Source: JAXMEQ01 sp046348225 (GTDB taxonomy: Bacteria; Pseudomonadota; Gammaproteobacteria; Burkholderiales; Burkholderiaceae_C). Taken from it: 64,000 nucleotides of DNA. Of this stretch, positions 26,016 through 35,273 are shown piece by piece (position 1 is the first letter of the stretch; each line of letters opens with the position of its first letter). Made by a program: the position numbers and the translations under genes. Below the pieces are notes generated by a model. The model was not told where the DNA came from, did no database searches, and worked only from the letters and a program-made list of their open reading frames with translations. The stretch spans positions 1 through 64,000 of the forward strand of contig JAXMEQ010000008.1 of NCBI GenBank assembly GCA_046348225.1, given 5' to 3'.

Positions 26016-26327
26016 ATGTACGCGGTCATAAAAACCGGCGGCAAGCAGTATCGCGTTGCTTCCGGCGAAAAAATTAAAGTAGAACAGATTGCTGCGGACG
26101 TAGGCCAGGAGATCGTGATCGACCAGGTGCTCGCTGTTGGAAACGGCAGCGACATCAAGGTCGGCACCCCCCTGGTGTCCGGCGCAACTGTGAAAGCCAC
26201 TGTGGTGGCGCACGGCAAGCACGACAAGGTTCGCATCTTCAAGATGCGTCGTCGCAAGCACTATCAGAAACGCCAGGGGCATCGCCAGCAGTTCACGGAA
26301 CTGCAAATCGGCGCGATTGCTGCATAA
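26016..26327 (+). CDS. rplU: 50S ribosomal protein L21
   Basis: A 103-residue L21 starting MYAVIKTGGKQYRV and ending with the signature KRRKHYQKRQGHRQ, which contacts 23S rRNA. It is followed after 12 bases by rpmA, the conserved L21-L27 pair. Confidence 0.97.
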   Translation: MYAVIKTGGKQYRVASGEKIKVEQIAADVGQEIVIDQVLAVGNGSDIKVGTPLVSGATVKATVVAHGKHDKVRIFKMRRRKHYQKRQGHRQQFTELQIGAIAA

Positions 26328-26339
26328 GGAGCACGAGTC

Positions 26340-26597
26340 ATGGCACAGAAAAAAGGCGGCGGCTCTACGCGAAACGGGCGAGATTCCAAGCCCAAGATGC
26401 TCGGTGTGAAAGCGTTTGGCGGTGAACTGATCAGCGCTGGCTCCATCATCGTGCGCCAGCGCGGCACCAAGTTCCACCCCGGCACCAATGTCGGCGTGGG
26501 CAAGGACCACACGCTGTTTGCGCTGGTGGACGGCCACGTGTCGTTCTCAACCAAAGGCGCCCTGAGCAAGCACACGGTCAGCGTCACCCCCGCGTAA
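26340..26597 (+). CDS. rpmA: 50S ribosomal protein L27
   Basis: An 85-residue L27 with the N-terminal AQKKGGGSTRNGRDSKPK that reaches the peptidyl-transferase centre, and the motif GNVGVGKDHTLFA in variant form (TNVGVGKDHTLFA). An AAGGAG ribosome-binding site precedes it, and a terminator follows. Confidence 0.97.
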   Translation: MAQKKGGGSTRNGRDSKPKMLGVKAFGGELISAGSIIVRQRGTKFHPGTNVGVGKDHTLFALVDGHVSFSTKGALSKHTVSVTPA

Positions 26598-26620
26598 GTC
26601 ATCAGGCTTTCCGGCACGGA

Positions 26621-26650
26621 AGCCCTGCGGTTCATTCGCAGGGCTTTTTT
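26621..26650 (+). terminator. Rho-independent terminator after rpmA
   Basis: AGCCCTGCG (26621-26629) and CGCAGGGCT (26637-26645) form a perfect 9-bp stem with a 7-base loop, followed by a run of T. It lies between rpmA and obgE, so obgE may have a second promoter or depend on readthrough. Confidence 0.9.
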
Positions 26651-26677
26651 GTTTCAGACCCCTAAAATCGGTCAACC

Positions 26678-27748
26678 ATGAAATTCGTAGACGAGGCTTT
26701 TATTGACGTCGCCGCCGGTGACGGCGGGAACGGCTGCGTCTCGTTCCGCCACGAGAAATACAAGGAATTCGGCGGTCCCAATGGCGGTGATGGAGGACGC
26801 GGTGGTCATGTTTTTGCTGTTGCCGATCCGGCCCTGAACACCCTGGTGGACTACCGCTATGCACGCCGCCATGAGGCCAAGCGCGGTGAGCACGGCATGG
26901 GCTCGGACATGTTCGGTGCGGCGGGTGACGACATCACGCTCAAGATGCCCGTGGGCACCATCATCAGCGATGCTGAAACAGGCGATGTGCTGTTCGAACT
27001 GCTGACGCCGGGTGAAGTCATCACGATCGCCAAAGGCGGTGATGGCGGCTTCGGCAACATGCGGTTCAAGAGCGCAATCAACCGTGCACCGCGCCAGAAG
27101 ACGCCGGGTTGGCCCGGCGAAAAGCGCAACCTCAAGCTGGAACTGAAGGTCCTGGCCGACGTGGGGCTGCTCGGCATGCCCAACGCCGGAAAGTCCACAC
27201 TGATCTCGGCCATCTCCAACGCCAGACCCAAGATCGCGGACTACCCTTTCACGACCCTGCATCCGAATCTTGGCGTTGTACGGGTCGGACCCGAGCAGAG
27301 CTTCGTGGTGGCGGATGTCCCGGGGCTGATTGAAGGTGCTTCCGAGGGAGCCGGACTGGGGCACCAGTTCCTACGGCACCTTCAGCGCACGCGCCTGCTG
27401 TTGCATCTGGTCGACTTTGCGCCGTTCGACGACAGCGTCGATCCGGTGGCCCAGGCCAAGGCCATTGTGGGAGAGCTCAAGAAGTACGACGAAGCGCTCT
27501 ACAAGAAGCCACGCTGGCTGGTCCTCAACAAGCTGGACATGGTGCCGGCCGATGAGCGGGAGGCTCGTGTCAAGGACTTCGTCAAGCGGTTCAGGTACAA
27601 GGGGCCGGTGTTCGAGATCTCGGCCCTCACGCGCGAGGGCTGCGAGCCCCTGATCAAGGCCGTGTACCAGCACATCAAGGCGCAGCAAGTGGCGGAGACG
27701 CCACACATCGACGTGGACCCGCGATTTGCGGGCGATGCCGCCCAATGA
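26678..27748 (+). CDS. obgE: GTPase ObgE/CgtA
   Basis: A ribosome-associated essential GTPase linked to 50S maturation and stress control. The glycine-rich Obg fold is at residues 1-158 and the G domain follows. G1 GMPNAGKST is at 166-174, G3 DVPG at 213-216, and the G4 motif NKLD follows. The C-terminal region is short. The stop codon overlaps proB (ATGA). Confidence 0.96.
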   Translation: MKFVDEAFIDVAAGDGGNGCVSFRHEKYKEFGGPNGGDGGRGGHVFAVADPALNTLVDYRYARRHEAKRGEHGMGSDMFGAAGDDITLKMPVGTIISDAETGDVLFELLTPGEVITIAKGGDGGFGNMRFKSAINRAPRQKTPGWPGEKRNLKLELKVLADVGLLGMPNAGKSTLISAISNARPKIADYPFTTLHPNLGVVRVGPEQSFVVADVPGLIEGASEGAGLGHQFLRHLQRTRLLLHLVDFAPFDDSVDPVAQAKAIVGELKKYDEALYKKPRWLVLNKLDMVPADEREARVKDFVKRFRYKGPVFEISALTREGCEPLIKAVYQHIKAQQVAETPHIDVDPRFAGDAAQ

Positions 27749-28875
27749 GTGACACCAGCACCGTATTGCGTGATGCCCGGAGGATTGTGGTCAAGGTTGG
27801 TTCCAGCCTGGTCACCAACGAAGGACGTGGTCTCGATGAACGTGCCATTGGTGAGTGGTGCCGGCAGCTCGCGGCACTGGCGGCCGAGGGGCGTGAAGTT
27901 GTGATGGTGTCCAGCGGCGCCATCGCCGAGGGCATGAAGCGCCTGGGCTGGACCACGCGTCCGCACGAGGTCAACGAACTCCAGGCCGCTGCTGCCGTCG
28001 GGCAGATGGGCCTGGCGCAGATGTACGAAACCAAGTTGCGCGAGAACGGCATGGGGTCGGCGCAGGTCTTGCTGACCCATGCCGACCTTGCAGACCGGGA
28101 GCGCTACCTGAACGCACGGTCCACGCTGCTGACGCTGCTGCGGTTGAAGGTCGTTCCCGTGATCAACGAGAACGACACCGTCGTCAATGATGAAATCAAG
28201 TTTGGCGACAACGACACACTCGGCGCGCTGGTGGCCAATCTGGTGGAGGCCGATGCGCTGGTCATCCTCACCGACCAGAAAGGTCTGTACAGCGCGGACC
28301 CGCGCAAGGACCCTGCTGCCGTCTTTGTCCATGAAGCCAAGGCCGGCGACCCGGCGCTCGAAGCCATGGCCGGTGGCGCGGGTTCCAGCCTCGGCCGCGG
28401 CGGCATGATCACCAAGATCCTGGCGGCCAGGCGTGCGGCCGGGTCCGGCGCATCCACGGTCATTGCCTGGGGGCGCGAGCCGGACGCACTGCTTCGCCTG
28501 GCGCGCGGCGAAGCCATTGGCACGCTGCTGGTGGCGCAGACCCAGAAGACTCAGGCGCGCAAGCAGTGGATGGCAGACCATCTGCAACTGCGTGGCGCCG
28601 TGCTGGTGGACGACGGTGCCGCCATCAAGGTGCGCGATGAAGGCAAGAGCCTCCTGCCTGTGGGCATGACCGCCGTGGAGGGGGAGTTTTCGCGCGGGGA
28701 TGTCATCGCCGTGCGCAGTGCCGGCGGCACCGAAATTGCCCGCGGGCTGGCCAACTATTCCAGTGCGGAAGCCCGCCTGATCTGTCGCAGGCCCTCGAGC
28801 GAATTCGAAAAGCTGCTGGGCTATGCGGCTGAACCCGAAATGGTCCACCGCGACAACCTTGTCGTGACGCGCTGA
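27745..28875 (+). CDS. proB: Glutamate 5-kinase
   Basis: ProB phosphorylates glutamate in the first step of proline synthesis. The 376 residues consist of an amino acid kinase domain (VVKVGSSLVTNEGRG at about 13-27, NENDTV in the middle) and a C-terminal PUA domain (about 285-365). It starts inside the obgE stop (ATGA), the common obgE-proB arrangement, and is convergent with the CNP1-like gene. Confidence 0.96.
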   Translation: MSDTSTVLRDARRIVVKVGSSLVTNEGRGLDERAIGEWCRQLAALAAEGREVVMVSSGAIAEGMKRLGWTTRPHEVNELQAAAAVGQMGLAQMYETKLRENGMGSAQVLLTHADLADRERYLNARSTLLTLLRLKVVPVINENDTVVNDEIKFGDNDTLGALVANLVEADALVILTDQKGLYSADPRKDPAAVFVHEAKAGDPALEAMAGGAGSSLGRGGMITKILAARRAAGSGASTVIAWGREPDALLRLARGEAIGTLLVAQTQKTQARKQWMADHLQLRGAVLVDDGAAIKVRDEGKSLLPVGMTAVEGEFSRGDVIAVRSAGGTEIARGLANYSSAEARLICRRPSSEFEKLLGYAAEPEMVHRDNLVVTR

Positions 28876-28885
28876 CCCGCCGCCG

Positions 28886-29386
28886 CTAGCGGATCTTCTC
28901 GAAGTTCTGGTTCTTCAACTCACGCACAACGTCCTGCGTCGTGCGCGGCGGTGCGTTGCCCACGCAACCCCCTTGCCTTGCAAACATCAGTGTGTGGCGG
29001 GAAGGCTGGCTGCTCCAGATGGATTTCCATGCGCTGCTGTCTGCGGCGGTCCAGCCGCTGCTGGCGTTGTAACGCGCGTAGGTACGGACTTCGCCAGTGC
29101 TGCAGCGCAGGCCCTCGTACATCGCGTTGACAGTACCCGTGCTGCTGCGGGCCACCACCACGTAGCGCAAGATGCCGTCGCTGCCAAGCTGGAGCGTGGC
29201 AGGGTCGATGCCGAACTTCAGTGTTGATCCGGCACTGACCTCGAACGGCAGCAGGCGCGAAAGCTCGAACGCGGGCGGAGGTGGCGCATCCAGCTCCTTC
29301 CAGTCAGGGTCCTGGGCTGCGAGTTGGGCGGTCGCCGGCAGCGTCAACGCCACAAGCGGAACCGCCAGCCATTTAGGGAGATGCAT
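28886..29386 (-). CDS. CNP1-like family exported protein
   Basis: An exported protein of 166 residues of the CNP1-like (cryptic neisserial protein) family, function unknown. The N-terminus MHLPKWLAVPLVALTLPATA is a Sec signal peptide, with mature protein starting near AAQDPDW. The motif DPDWKE and the ending VRELKNQNFEKIR are visible. The ATG at 29386 is chosen because it starts directly at the signal peptide; longer in-frame starts at 29404 and 29437 overlap rppH more deeply. It overlaps the rppH stop by 14 bases. Confidence 0.82.
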   Translation of the reverse strand: MHLPKWLAVPLVALTLPATAQLAAQDPDWKELDAPPPPAFELSRLLPFEVSAGSTLKFGIDPATLQLGSDGILRYVVVARSSTGTVNAMYEGLRCSTGEVRTYARYNASSGWTAADSSAWKSIWSSQPSRHTLMFARQGGCVGNAPPRTTQDVVRELKNQNFEKIR

Positions 29387-30035
29387 GGGATTTGTCCTGG
29401 GCATCGGTATCCAGCCCGGTTTGGGGGTCGGGTTCAAAGGTCGCGCCCGGCGGCAACTCGAAACTGGCGCCCGGCATCAAAGGTTCAGGCGCTGGGTCTG
29501 CAGGATCGTGGTCATGTTCGCGCAGTCGCATGCCCCCGCGCAGGTACCGGTTGCGGTGGTCGTGGCGCGGCACGTAGCGCGCCAGCTCCGTGAGCGCCAT
29601 TTCGTAGACGCCACGCTTGAACTCCACCACCACGTCCAGCGGGACCCAGTAGTCATTCCAGCGCCAGGCATCAAACTCCGGGTGGTTGGTGGCGCGCAGG
29701 TTCAGGTCCCAGTCGTGGCCCACCAGCTGCAGCAGGAACCAGATCTGCTTCTGCCCCTTGTAGTGGCCGCGGGCATCGCGGCGGATGTACCGGTCAGGCA
29801 CCTCATAGCGCAACCAGTCGCGGGTCCGGGCAAGAATGCGCACATGCTCCGGCAGGAGCCCCACTTCCTCGTGCAGTTCACGGTACATGGCCTGCTCCGG
29901 GTTCTCGCCCCGGTCAATGCCCCCTTGCGGAAACTGCCAGCTGTGGGTGCGTATGCGCTTGCCCCAGAACACCTGGTTTTTCTGGTTGAGCAGGATGATG
30001 CCGACGTTCGGCCGAAAGCCGTCCCGGTCAAGCAT
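29373..30035 (-). CDS. rppH: RNA pyrophosphohydrolase
   Basis: RppH removes pyrophosphate from 5' triphosphorylated mRNA and triggers decay by RNase E, whose gene end is at the window edge. The Nudix box runs from Gly38 to Leu60 (GGIDRGENPEQAMYRELHEE). The N-terminus MLDRDGFRPNVGIILLN is the RppH hallmark and fixes the start at 30035. The C-terminal tail beyond residue 165 is Pro/Asp-rich and longer than in E. coli, as is usual in Burkholderiales. It is divergent from proS. Confidence 0.94.
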   Translation of the reverse strand: MLDRDGFRPNVGIILLNQKNQVFWGKRIRTHSWQFPQGGIDRGENPEQAMYRELHEEVGLLPEHVRILARTRDWLRYEVPDRYIRRDARGHYKGQKQIWFLLQLVGHDWDLNLRATNHPEFDAWRWNDYWVPLDVVVEFKRGVYEMALTELARYVPRHDHRNRYLRGGMRLREHDHDPADPAPEPLMPGASFELPPGATFEPDPQTGLDTDAQDKSHASP

Positions 30036-30126
30036 AATCAAACCCCAAATTTTTAAACTGAGTTCATTATGCACGCCGCTGCCGGGCGGGCAAGGGGCTT
30101 GGTACCAACGGTCTCATTTCCGCCTG

Positions 30127-31872
30127 ATGAAAGCCTCCCAGTTCCTCATTTCCACGCTCAAGGAAGCCCCCGCGGACGCCGAAGTGGTGAGCCATCAATT
30201 GATGATGCGCGCCGGCATGATCAAGAAGCTCGGCGCCGGCATCTACAACTACATGCCCATGGGTCTGCGCGTGATCCGCAAGGTCGAGGCCATTGTGCGC
30301 GAGGAGATGAACCGCGCCGGCGCGGTGGAACTGCTGATGCCCGTGGTGCAGCCCGCCGAGTACTGGCAGGAAACAGGCCGCTGGGACAAGATGGGCCCTG
30401 AACTGATGCGGGTGAAAGACCGCCATGGCCGGGACTTCATCATCCAGCCCACCAGCGAAGAGGTGGTGACGGACATCGCCCGGCAGGAACTGCGCAGCTA
30501 CAAGCAGCTGCCGAGGAACCTGTACCACATCCAGACGAAGTTCCGTGACGAGCGGCGACCACGTTTTGGCGTGATGCGCAGCCGTGAATTCATCATGAAG
30601 GACGCCTACAGCTTTGACCGCGATGTGGCCAGTGCGAAGGCCAGCTACCAGGTCATGGCCAGGGCCTATCGCGCCATCTTCGACCGCTTCGGCCTGCGTT
30701 ACCGCGCCGTGGCGGCTGACAGTGGCGCCATTGGCGGGGACCTGTCCGAAGAGTTCCAGGTCATTGCCGCCACCGGGGAAGATGCCATCGTCTACTGCCC
30801 CACCAGTGACTACGCGGCCAACATGGAAAAGGCTGAGGCTCTGGCGCCACAGGGCCCACGCCCGGCGCCTTCCAACGCCATGGCCAAAACACCCACGCCC
30901 GGCAAGAGCACCTGTGCGGATGTCGCGCAGCTGCTGGGTGTGCCCTTGCAGACGACCGTGAAGTCGCTGGTGCTGGCCACCGATGAACTCAACGAGAAGG
31001 CAGAGGTCGTGAAGTCGCAGGTGTGGCTGCTGCTGGTGCGCGGCGACCACGACATGAACGAGATCAAGGTGGGCAAGGTGGCGGGGCTGAACAACGGTTT
31101 CCGTTTCGCCACGGTCGGGGAGATCGAAGACCACTTCGGCACCCGACCCGGGTACTTGGGTCCGATCGGCCTCAAGAAGCCGGTCAAGGTGGTGACCGAC
31201 CGCGATGTGGCGGTAATGGCCGACTGGATCTGCGGTGCCAACGAGGTCGACTTCCACCTCACCGGTGTGAACTGGGGCCGCGACCTGCCCGAGCCCGACG
31301 TGGTGGCCGACATCCGTAACATTGTGGAGGGTGACGCTTCGCCAGACGGCAAGGGTGTGCTGGCGATCGAGCGCGGCATTGAAGTGGGCCATGTGTTTTA
31401 CCTGGGCACCAAGTACAGCAAGGCGATGAACGCGACCTTCCTGGACGAGACCGGCAAGCCCCAGTTCATGGAAATGGGCTGTTATGGCATCGGCATCACG
31501 CGCCTGCCCGCCGCGGCAATTGAGCAGAACCACGACGAGCGCGGCATCATCTGGCCCGACGCCATCGCGCCGTTCACCGTCGTGATCTGTCCGATTGGCA
31601 TGGACCGCAGCGCCGACGTCCGGGCCGCCGCCGAGCGACTGCACGCCGAGTTGCTGGGCGCCGGCGTGGATGTGCTGCTGGATGATCGTGGCGAACGCCC
31701 CGGGGCCATGTTTGCCGACTGGGAACTGATCGGCGTGCCGCACCGTGTGACCATTGGCGACCGCGGTCTCAAGGAAGGCCATGTGGAGTACCAGCATCGC
31801 CGCGATGCCGCCGCCACCAAGATACCGGCTGGCGAAGTGCTGAACTTCGTGAAGGGCCGGCTGCAGGCGTGA
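30127..31872 (+). CDS. proS: Prolyl-tRNA synthetase
   Basis: ProRS charges tRNA-Pro; a cognate tRNA gene is at 24767-24843. The 581-residue bacterial-type enzyme begins MKASQFLISTLKEAP. It has class II motif 2 around RFGVMRSREFIMKDAYSF, an inserted editing domain in the middle (about 220-400, including TCADVAQLLGVPL) and a C-terminal anticodon-binding domain. The start at 30127 gives the family N-terminus, while the longer upstream open frame overlaps rppH and is not coding. It ends in a GTGA overlap with the next gene. Confidence 0.96.
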   Translation: MKASQFLISTLKEAPADAEVVSHQLMMRAGMIKKLGAGIYNYMPMGLRVIRKVEAIVREEMNRAGAVELLMPVVQPAEYWQETGRWDKMGPELMRVKDRHGRDFIIQPTSEEVVTDIARQELRSYKQLPRNLYHIQTKFRDERRPRFGVMRSREFIMKDAYSFDRDVASAKASYQVMARAYRAIFDRFGLRYRAVAADSGAIGGDLSEEFQVIAATGEDAIVYCPTSDYAANMEKAEALAPQGPRPAPSNAMAKTPTPGKSTCADVAQLLGVPLQTTVKSLVLATDELNEKAEVVKSQVWLLLVRGDHDMNEIKVGKVAGLNNGFRFATVGEIEDHFGTRPGYLGPIGLKKPVKVVTDRDVAVMADWICGANEVDFHLTGVNWGRDLPEPDVVADIRNIVEGDASPDGKGVLAIERGIEVGHVFYLGTKYSKAMNATFLDETGKPQFMEMGCYGIGITRLPAAAIEQNHDERGIIWPDAIAPFTVVICPIGMDRSADVRAAAERLHAELLGAGVDVLLDDRGERPGAMFADWELIGVPHRVTIGDRGLKEGHVEYQHRRDAAATKIPAGEVLNFVKGRLQA

Positions 31873-32486
31873 TTTCGCGTCGCCACTGCCTGGCCGGGCT
31901 GCCGTTGGCAGCTGGCCTGCTGATGCGGCCCCGCGAGGCGTCTGCTGGCGCCCAGATCGAGGAGCCGCTCATCGACTCGGTACGCACCGCGTTGAGCTCG
32001 GCCATTGCCAACAGCGCGCCGCCCGTTCCTGAATTCAGCGATACCGAATCGCGGCTGGCCTACTTGCGCTGGCTTGGCGCCATGAGCAACCGCCTGAAAC
32101 GGCGCAAACCCGACTGGCAGCAACGCAAGGAATTCCTGCAGACCGTCTGGTACGAGAGCCGGCGCGCCGGCCTGAGCACGGCGCTGGTGCTGGGCCTGAT
32201 CCAGGTGGAAAGCGGGTTTCGCAAGTATGCGGTGTCCAGTGCCGGCGCACGCGGTTACATGCAGGTCATGCCGTTCTGGACCCGTGTAATCGGCGATGGC
32301 GATGCCGGCAAACTCTTCCACATGCAGACCAACCTGCGCTTTGGCTGCGTCATCCTGCGCCACTACCTGGATCGCGAGCGGGGTGACCTCTTCATGACGC
32401 TGGGCCGCTACAACGGCAGCCGCGGCAAGGCGCCGTACCCCAACGCGGTGCTGGGCGCGCAGAAGGCCTGGGAGTTCAACGAGTAG
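31869..32486 (+). CDS. Lytic transglycosylase (SLT domain)
   Basis: A periplasmic peptidoglycan-cleaving enzyme of 205 residues. A signal peptide is predicted at 1-26 (SRRHCLAGLPLAAGLLM, with twin Arg and a Cys). The SLT domain has catalytic Glu114 in GLIQVESGF and the GYMQVMPFW motif at 129-137. The GTG start at 31869 overlaps the proS stop. Its 3' end overlaps the convergent CNNM/CBS gene by 11 bases. Cys7 could suggest a lipoprotein, but the lipobox is poor. Confidence 0.88.
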   Translation: MISRRHCLAGLPLAAGLLMRPREASAGAQIEEPLIDSVRTALSSAIANSAPPVPEFSDTESRLAYLRWLGAMSNRLKRRKPDWQQRKEFLQTVWYESRRAGLSTALVLGLIQVESGFRKYAVSSAGARGYMQVMPFWTRVIGDGDAGKLFHMQTNLRFGCVILRHYLDRERGDLFMTLGRYNGSRGKAPYPNAVLGAQKAWEFNE

Positions 32487-33771
32487 GCGGTGTCCGCGTG
32501 ACCATGACCTGGTCAATGCGGTAGCTGTCCACGTCCAGCACCTCGAAGGTGTAGCCGCCCCAGCTGACCTTGTCGGTGCGCCGCGGCACGCGCCGCAGCA
32601 TCACCATCAGGAAGCCCGCCAGGGTCTCGTACTCCTCGCTGTGGGGCAGGGCGTCCAGTTCGAGCGCACGCAGCACGTCGGTGACGGGCGTGACGCCGTC
32701 GATCAGCCAGGAATTTTCATCGCGCTGGACTATGAGCTCTTCATCGGGCGGTGCCACCAGCTCGCCCATTACCGTGCTCATGACGTCGTTGAGCGTGACC
32801 ACCCCCACCACCAGGCTGTATTCGTTCACGATGATGGCAAAGTCCTCGTGCGCCTGGCGAAACTGCTCCAGCACCTCGGCCAGCGTCAAGCGGTCGGGCA
32901 CGATCAGCGCCTTGTGCAGCAGGTTCTCGTCCGTCAGGCGTATCGGCTGGTTGTTGAGGACGCGCTGGAACAGGTCCTTGGCGTCCACGTAGCCCACGAT
33001 GTGGTCAATGTCGCCATCGCATACCGGGTAGGTGGAAAACGGCTCGGCCGCGATGCGGGCACGCACCACTGCGTCCGGGTCGTCACGGCGGAACCAGGCC
33101 ACGCGCTCGCGGTGCGTCATGGCGCTGCTCACGGTACGGGTGTCCAGCTCGAACACGTTTTCAATCACCTGCTGCTCTCGCCGTGCCAGCACGCCAGCCT
33201 GGGCGCCCGCTTCGGTCAGCGCCAGGATGTCGGCCGAAGTCACCTGGTCGTCACGCTGTGCCGGCAGGCCCAGCAGGCGGAACAGGCCGTCCGTGCTCTT
33301 GCCAAACAGCCACACCACGGGCTTCAGAAGGGTGGTCAGCACATTCATCGGCCCCACCATTCGCATGGCCAGTTGCTCGGGGTGGGTCATGCCCAGGCGT
33401 TTGGGAAACAGGTCGGCAAACACCAGAAACAGGGAGATGGTCAGCAGGAAAGAGGCGACAAATGCGGCGGTTTGTGCCGCGGACGGCGACAGCCAGAGCA
33501 GGAACACCTGCACGAACCACGGGCTCCACGCCCCCTCACCGACGATGCCACCCAGGATGGCCACCGCATTCAGCCCGATCTGCACCACGGTGAAGTAGGG
33601 GCCGGGGTGTTCCTGCACACGCAGCACCTTTTCGGCGCGCAGATCACCGGCGTCCGCAATCTGGCGCAGGCGCAAGCGCCGCGAGGCAGCGAGTGAAATT
33701 TCCGCCAGCGAGAAGTAGGCGCTCGCGGCGATCAAGGCAACGATCAGCAGCAGGCTCTGGGTCAGGGTCAT
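32476..33771 (-). CDS. CNNM (DUF21)/CBS-domain membrane protein of the HlyC/CorC family
   Basis: An inner-membrane protein of 431 residues. The N-terminal DUF21/CNNM domain has several helices in residues 3-150, including SAYFSLAEISLAAS. Two CBS domains lie at about 205-330 (with YVDAKDL and VVGVVTLNDVMSTVMGEL). A C-terminal CorC/HlyC domain (WLIDGVTPVTDVLRAL) completes it. The family is linked to magnesium and cobalt efflux or homeostasis; older 'hemolysin' labels are doubtful. The ATG at 33771 is preferred over a TTG two codons earlier. Confidence 0.9.
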   Translation of the reverse strand: MTLTQSLLLIVALIAASAYFSLAEISLAASRRLRLRQIADAGDLRAEKVLRVQEHPGPYFTVVQIGLNAVAILGGIVGEGAWSPWFVQVFLLWLSPSAAQTAAFVASFLLTISLFLVFADLFPKRLGMTHPEQLAMRMVGPMNVLTTLLKPVVWLFGKSTDGLFRLLGLPAQRDDQVTSADILALTEAGAQAGVLARREQQVIENVFELDTRTVSSAMTHRERVAWFRRDDPDAVVRARIAAEPFSTYPVCDGDIDHIVGYVDAKDLFQRVLNNQPIRLTDENLLHKALIVPDRLTLAEVLEQFRQAHEDFAIIVNEYSLVVGVVTLNDVMSTVMGELVAPPDEELIVQRDENSWLIDGVTPVTDVLRALELDALPHSEEYETLAGFLMVMLRRVPRRTDKVSWGGYTFEVLDVDSYRIDQVMVTRTPPTR

Positions 33772-33819
33772 GGGCAAACTCCCGCAAGGAGTTTACCGGG
33801 CAGGCCCGGTGCCCGTTGC

Positions 33820-34827
33820 CTACTGCATGAAGCCGATGCGGCTCTTCTGTGGCCCCGCCTTGGGCAGGTCAGCCGGTTGCACCGTGTCGCGGCCGTCCAG
33901 CCGGGCATTGCCAAACCCCGTCATCAGCGCGCGGCGCATCTCGCGGGGTGCGAGCTCAGCCAGCAGGTCCAGCACGTCATCCTGGGGCTCGGCAGCAAAA
34001 CGCTCGCCCCAGCCATGGTCGGCACGGATCGACTGGTACAGGTTGCGCGCGATGCGCCGGGCCGCTTCGGGCGACGGCGGCTCAATCTGGAACACATTCA
34101 TGCGGTTCATGATCGGCTCGGGGATACCGCGCTCGTCATTGGCCGTCAGGACCCACACCACCTGGCTGGCGTCGATCGCCACCTCGGCGAATTCGTCCAT
34201 GAAGTCGTGTGCGCTGTCGTGTTCCAGCAGGCCATAGAGCGCGCCCAGCGGGTCGTACTGGGCGTCGGTGCTGGCCTTGTCGACTTCGTCGACCACGATC
34301 ACCGGGTTGGCGTACTGGCCGTCCACCAGGGCCTCGAACACCTTGCCGGGCTTGGCGCCCTTCCACTGCGACGACGAGCCGGACAGCAGCCAGCCAGCGG
34401 TCATCGAGCTCATGGGCACCAGGTTCATGCCGGTGCCCAGGAGCCCGGCCAGCTTTCGCGCGAAGTGTGTCTTGCCAATGCCCGGCGGCCCCAGCAGCAG
34501 CATCGGGGTGACCTCCAGCCCGTCGCGGCTGTCGGTGCTCAACGCCACGTGGCGCTTCACGTCGTCCAGCGCGTCGGTGAAATTGGGCAACTGGTCGTAC
34601 AGCGCCGACATGTCTGGCACACCGCTGGGCTTGACCTGGAAGCGCTCGGGCCCGCGTTCGAGCATGCGTTCATAGGTATTGCGCAGGGCTTCGTATTCGC
34701 GCTGGCCGCCGGCGTCCTGCAGCTTGGCCAGCTTGCGTTCCACCTCTTCGGGGCGGAACACGCTGCGCACATTGGCGATTGGCAGCTGGAAGGAAGAAGA
34801 CTGTGGAATGAGACTGCGGGATTCCAT
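33820..34827 (-). CDS. AAA-family ATPase (Lon/ClpX-like fold, no protease domain)
   Basis: A 335-residue stand-alone AAA ATPase. A helical N-terminal segment (25-65, charged, coiled-coil-like) precedes the AAA core. Walker A GPPGIGKT is at 113-120 and Walker B VIVVDEVD at about 166-173. A sensor 1 segment VVWVLTANDERGIP and an arginine-rich lid follow. The core resembles the ATPase part of Lon, but no Ser-Lys protease domain follows. It could be a chaperone or a protease partner. The ATG at 34827 gives MESRSLIPQ. No operon partner is evident. Confidence 0.82.
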   Translation of the reverse strand: MESRSLIPQSSSFQLPIANVRSVFRPEEVERKLAKLQDAGGQREYEALRNTYERMLERGPERFQVKPSGVPDMSALYDQLPNFTDALDDVKRHVALSTDSRDGLEVTPMLLLGPPGIGKTHFARKLAGLLGTGMNLVPMSSMTAGWLLSGSSSQWKGAKPGKVFEALVDGQYANPVIVVDEVDKASTDAQYDPLGALYGLLEHDSAHDFMDEFAEVAIDASQVVWVLTANDERGIPEPIMNRMNVFQIEPPSPEAARRIARNLYQSIRADHGWGERFAAEPQDDVLDLLAELAPREMRRALMTGFGNARLDGRDTVQPADLPKAGPQKSRIGFMQ

Positions 34828-34891
34828 CAACGACTCCTGGAACGAACACAATTCATTCCAGCATAAGCCGTGCCAGCTTGCAAGAGGGAAG

Positions 34892-35218
34892 TCAGGCGGC
34901 GTTGTTGCCCAGCACCTGTTGCAGTTCGCCGTTCTCGTACATCTCCATCATGATGTCGGAGCCCCCGATGAATTCGCCGCGCACATACAGCTGCGGGATG
35001 GTGGGCCAGTTGCTGTATTCCTTGATGCCCTGGCGGATCTCGTCATCCTCCAGTACGTTCACGGTCTGCACGGTCCTGGTGTCCACGCCGCAGGCCTTGA
35101 GGATCTGGATGGCGCGGCCCGAGAAGCCGCACATGGGGAAGCTGGCGCTGCCTTTCATGAACAGCACGATATCGTTGCCCTTGACCAGGCTGTCGATGCG
35201 TTGTTGGGTATCGCTCAT
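34892..35218 (-). CDS. grxD: Monothiol glutaredoxin, Grx4 type
   Basis: A 108-residue CGFS glutaredoxin involved in iron-sulfur cluster transfer. The motif CGFS is at residues 30-33, followed by the glutathione-binding WPTIPQLYV and GGSDIMMEMYENGEL segments. The ATG at 35218 is the natural start. It lies 55 bases downstream of prmC on the same strand. Confidence 0.95.
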   Translation of the reverse strand: MSDTQQRIDSLVKGNDIVLFMKGSASFPMCGFSGRAIQILKACGVDTRTVQTVNVLEDDEIRQGIKEYSNWPTIPQLYVRGEFIGGSDIMMEMYENGELQQVLGNNAA

Positions 35219-35273
35219 GGGAAGGTCCTCACAAAAATGGCGGTGCCAGGCTGTGCCGGGCGAGAAGCCCCAA

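Noticed and set aside
30032..30072. GCATAAT/ATTATGC inverted repeat between rppH and proS
   Set aside because: Only 7 bp with a 27-base spacer, and one arm contains the rppH start codon; may be chance or two divergent -10 boxes.
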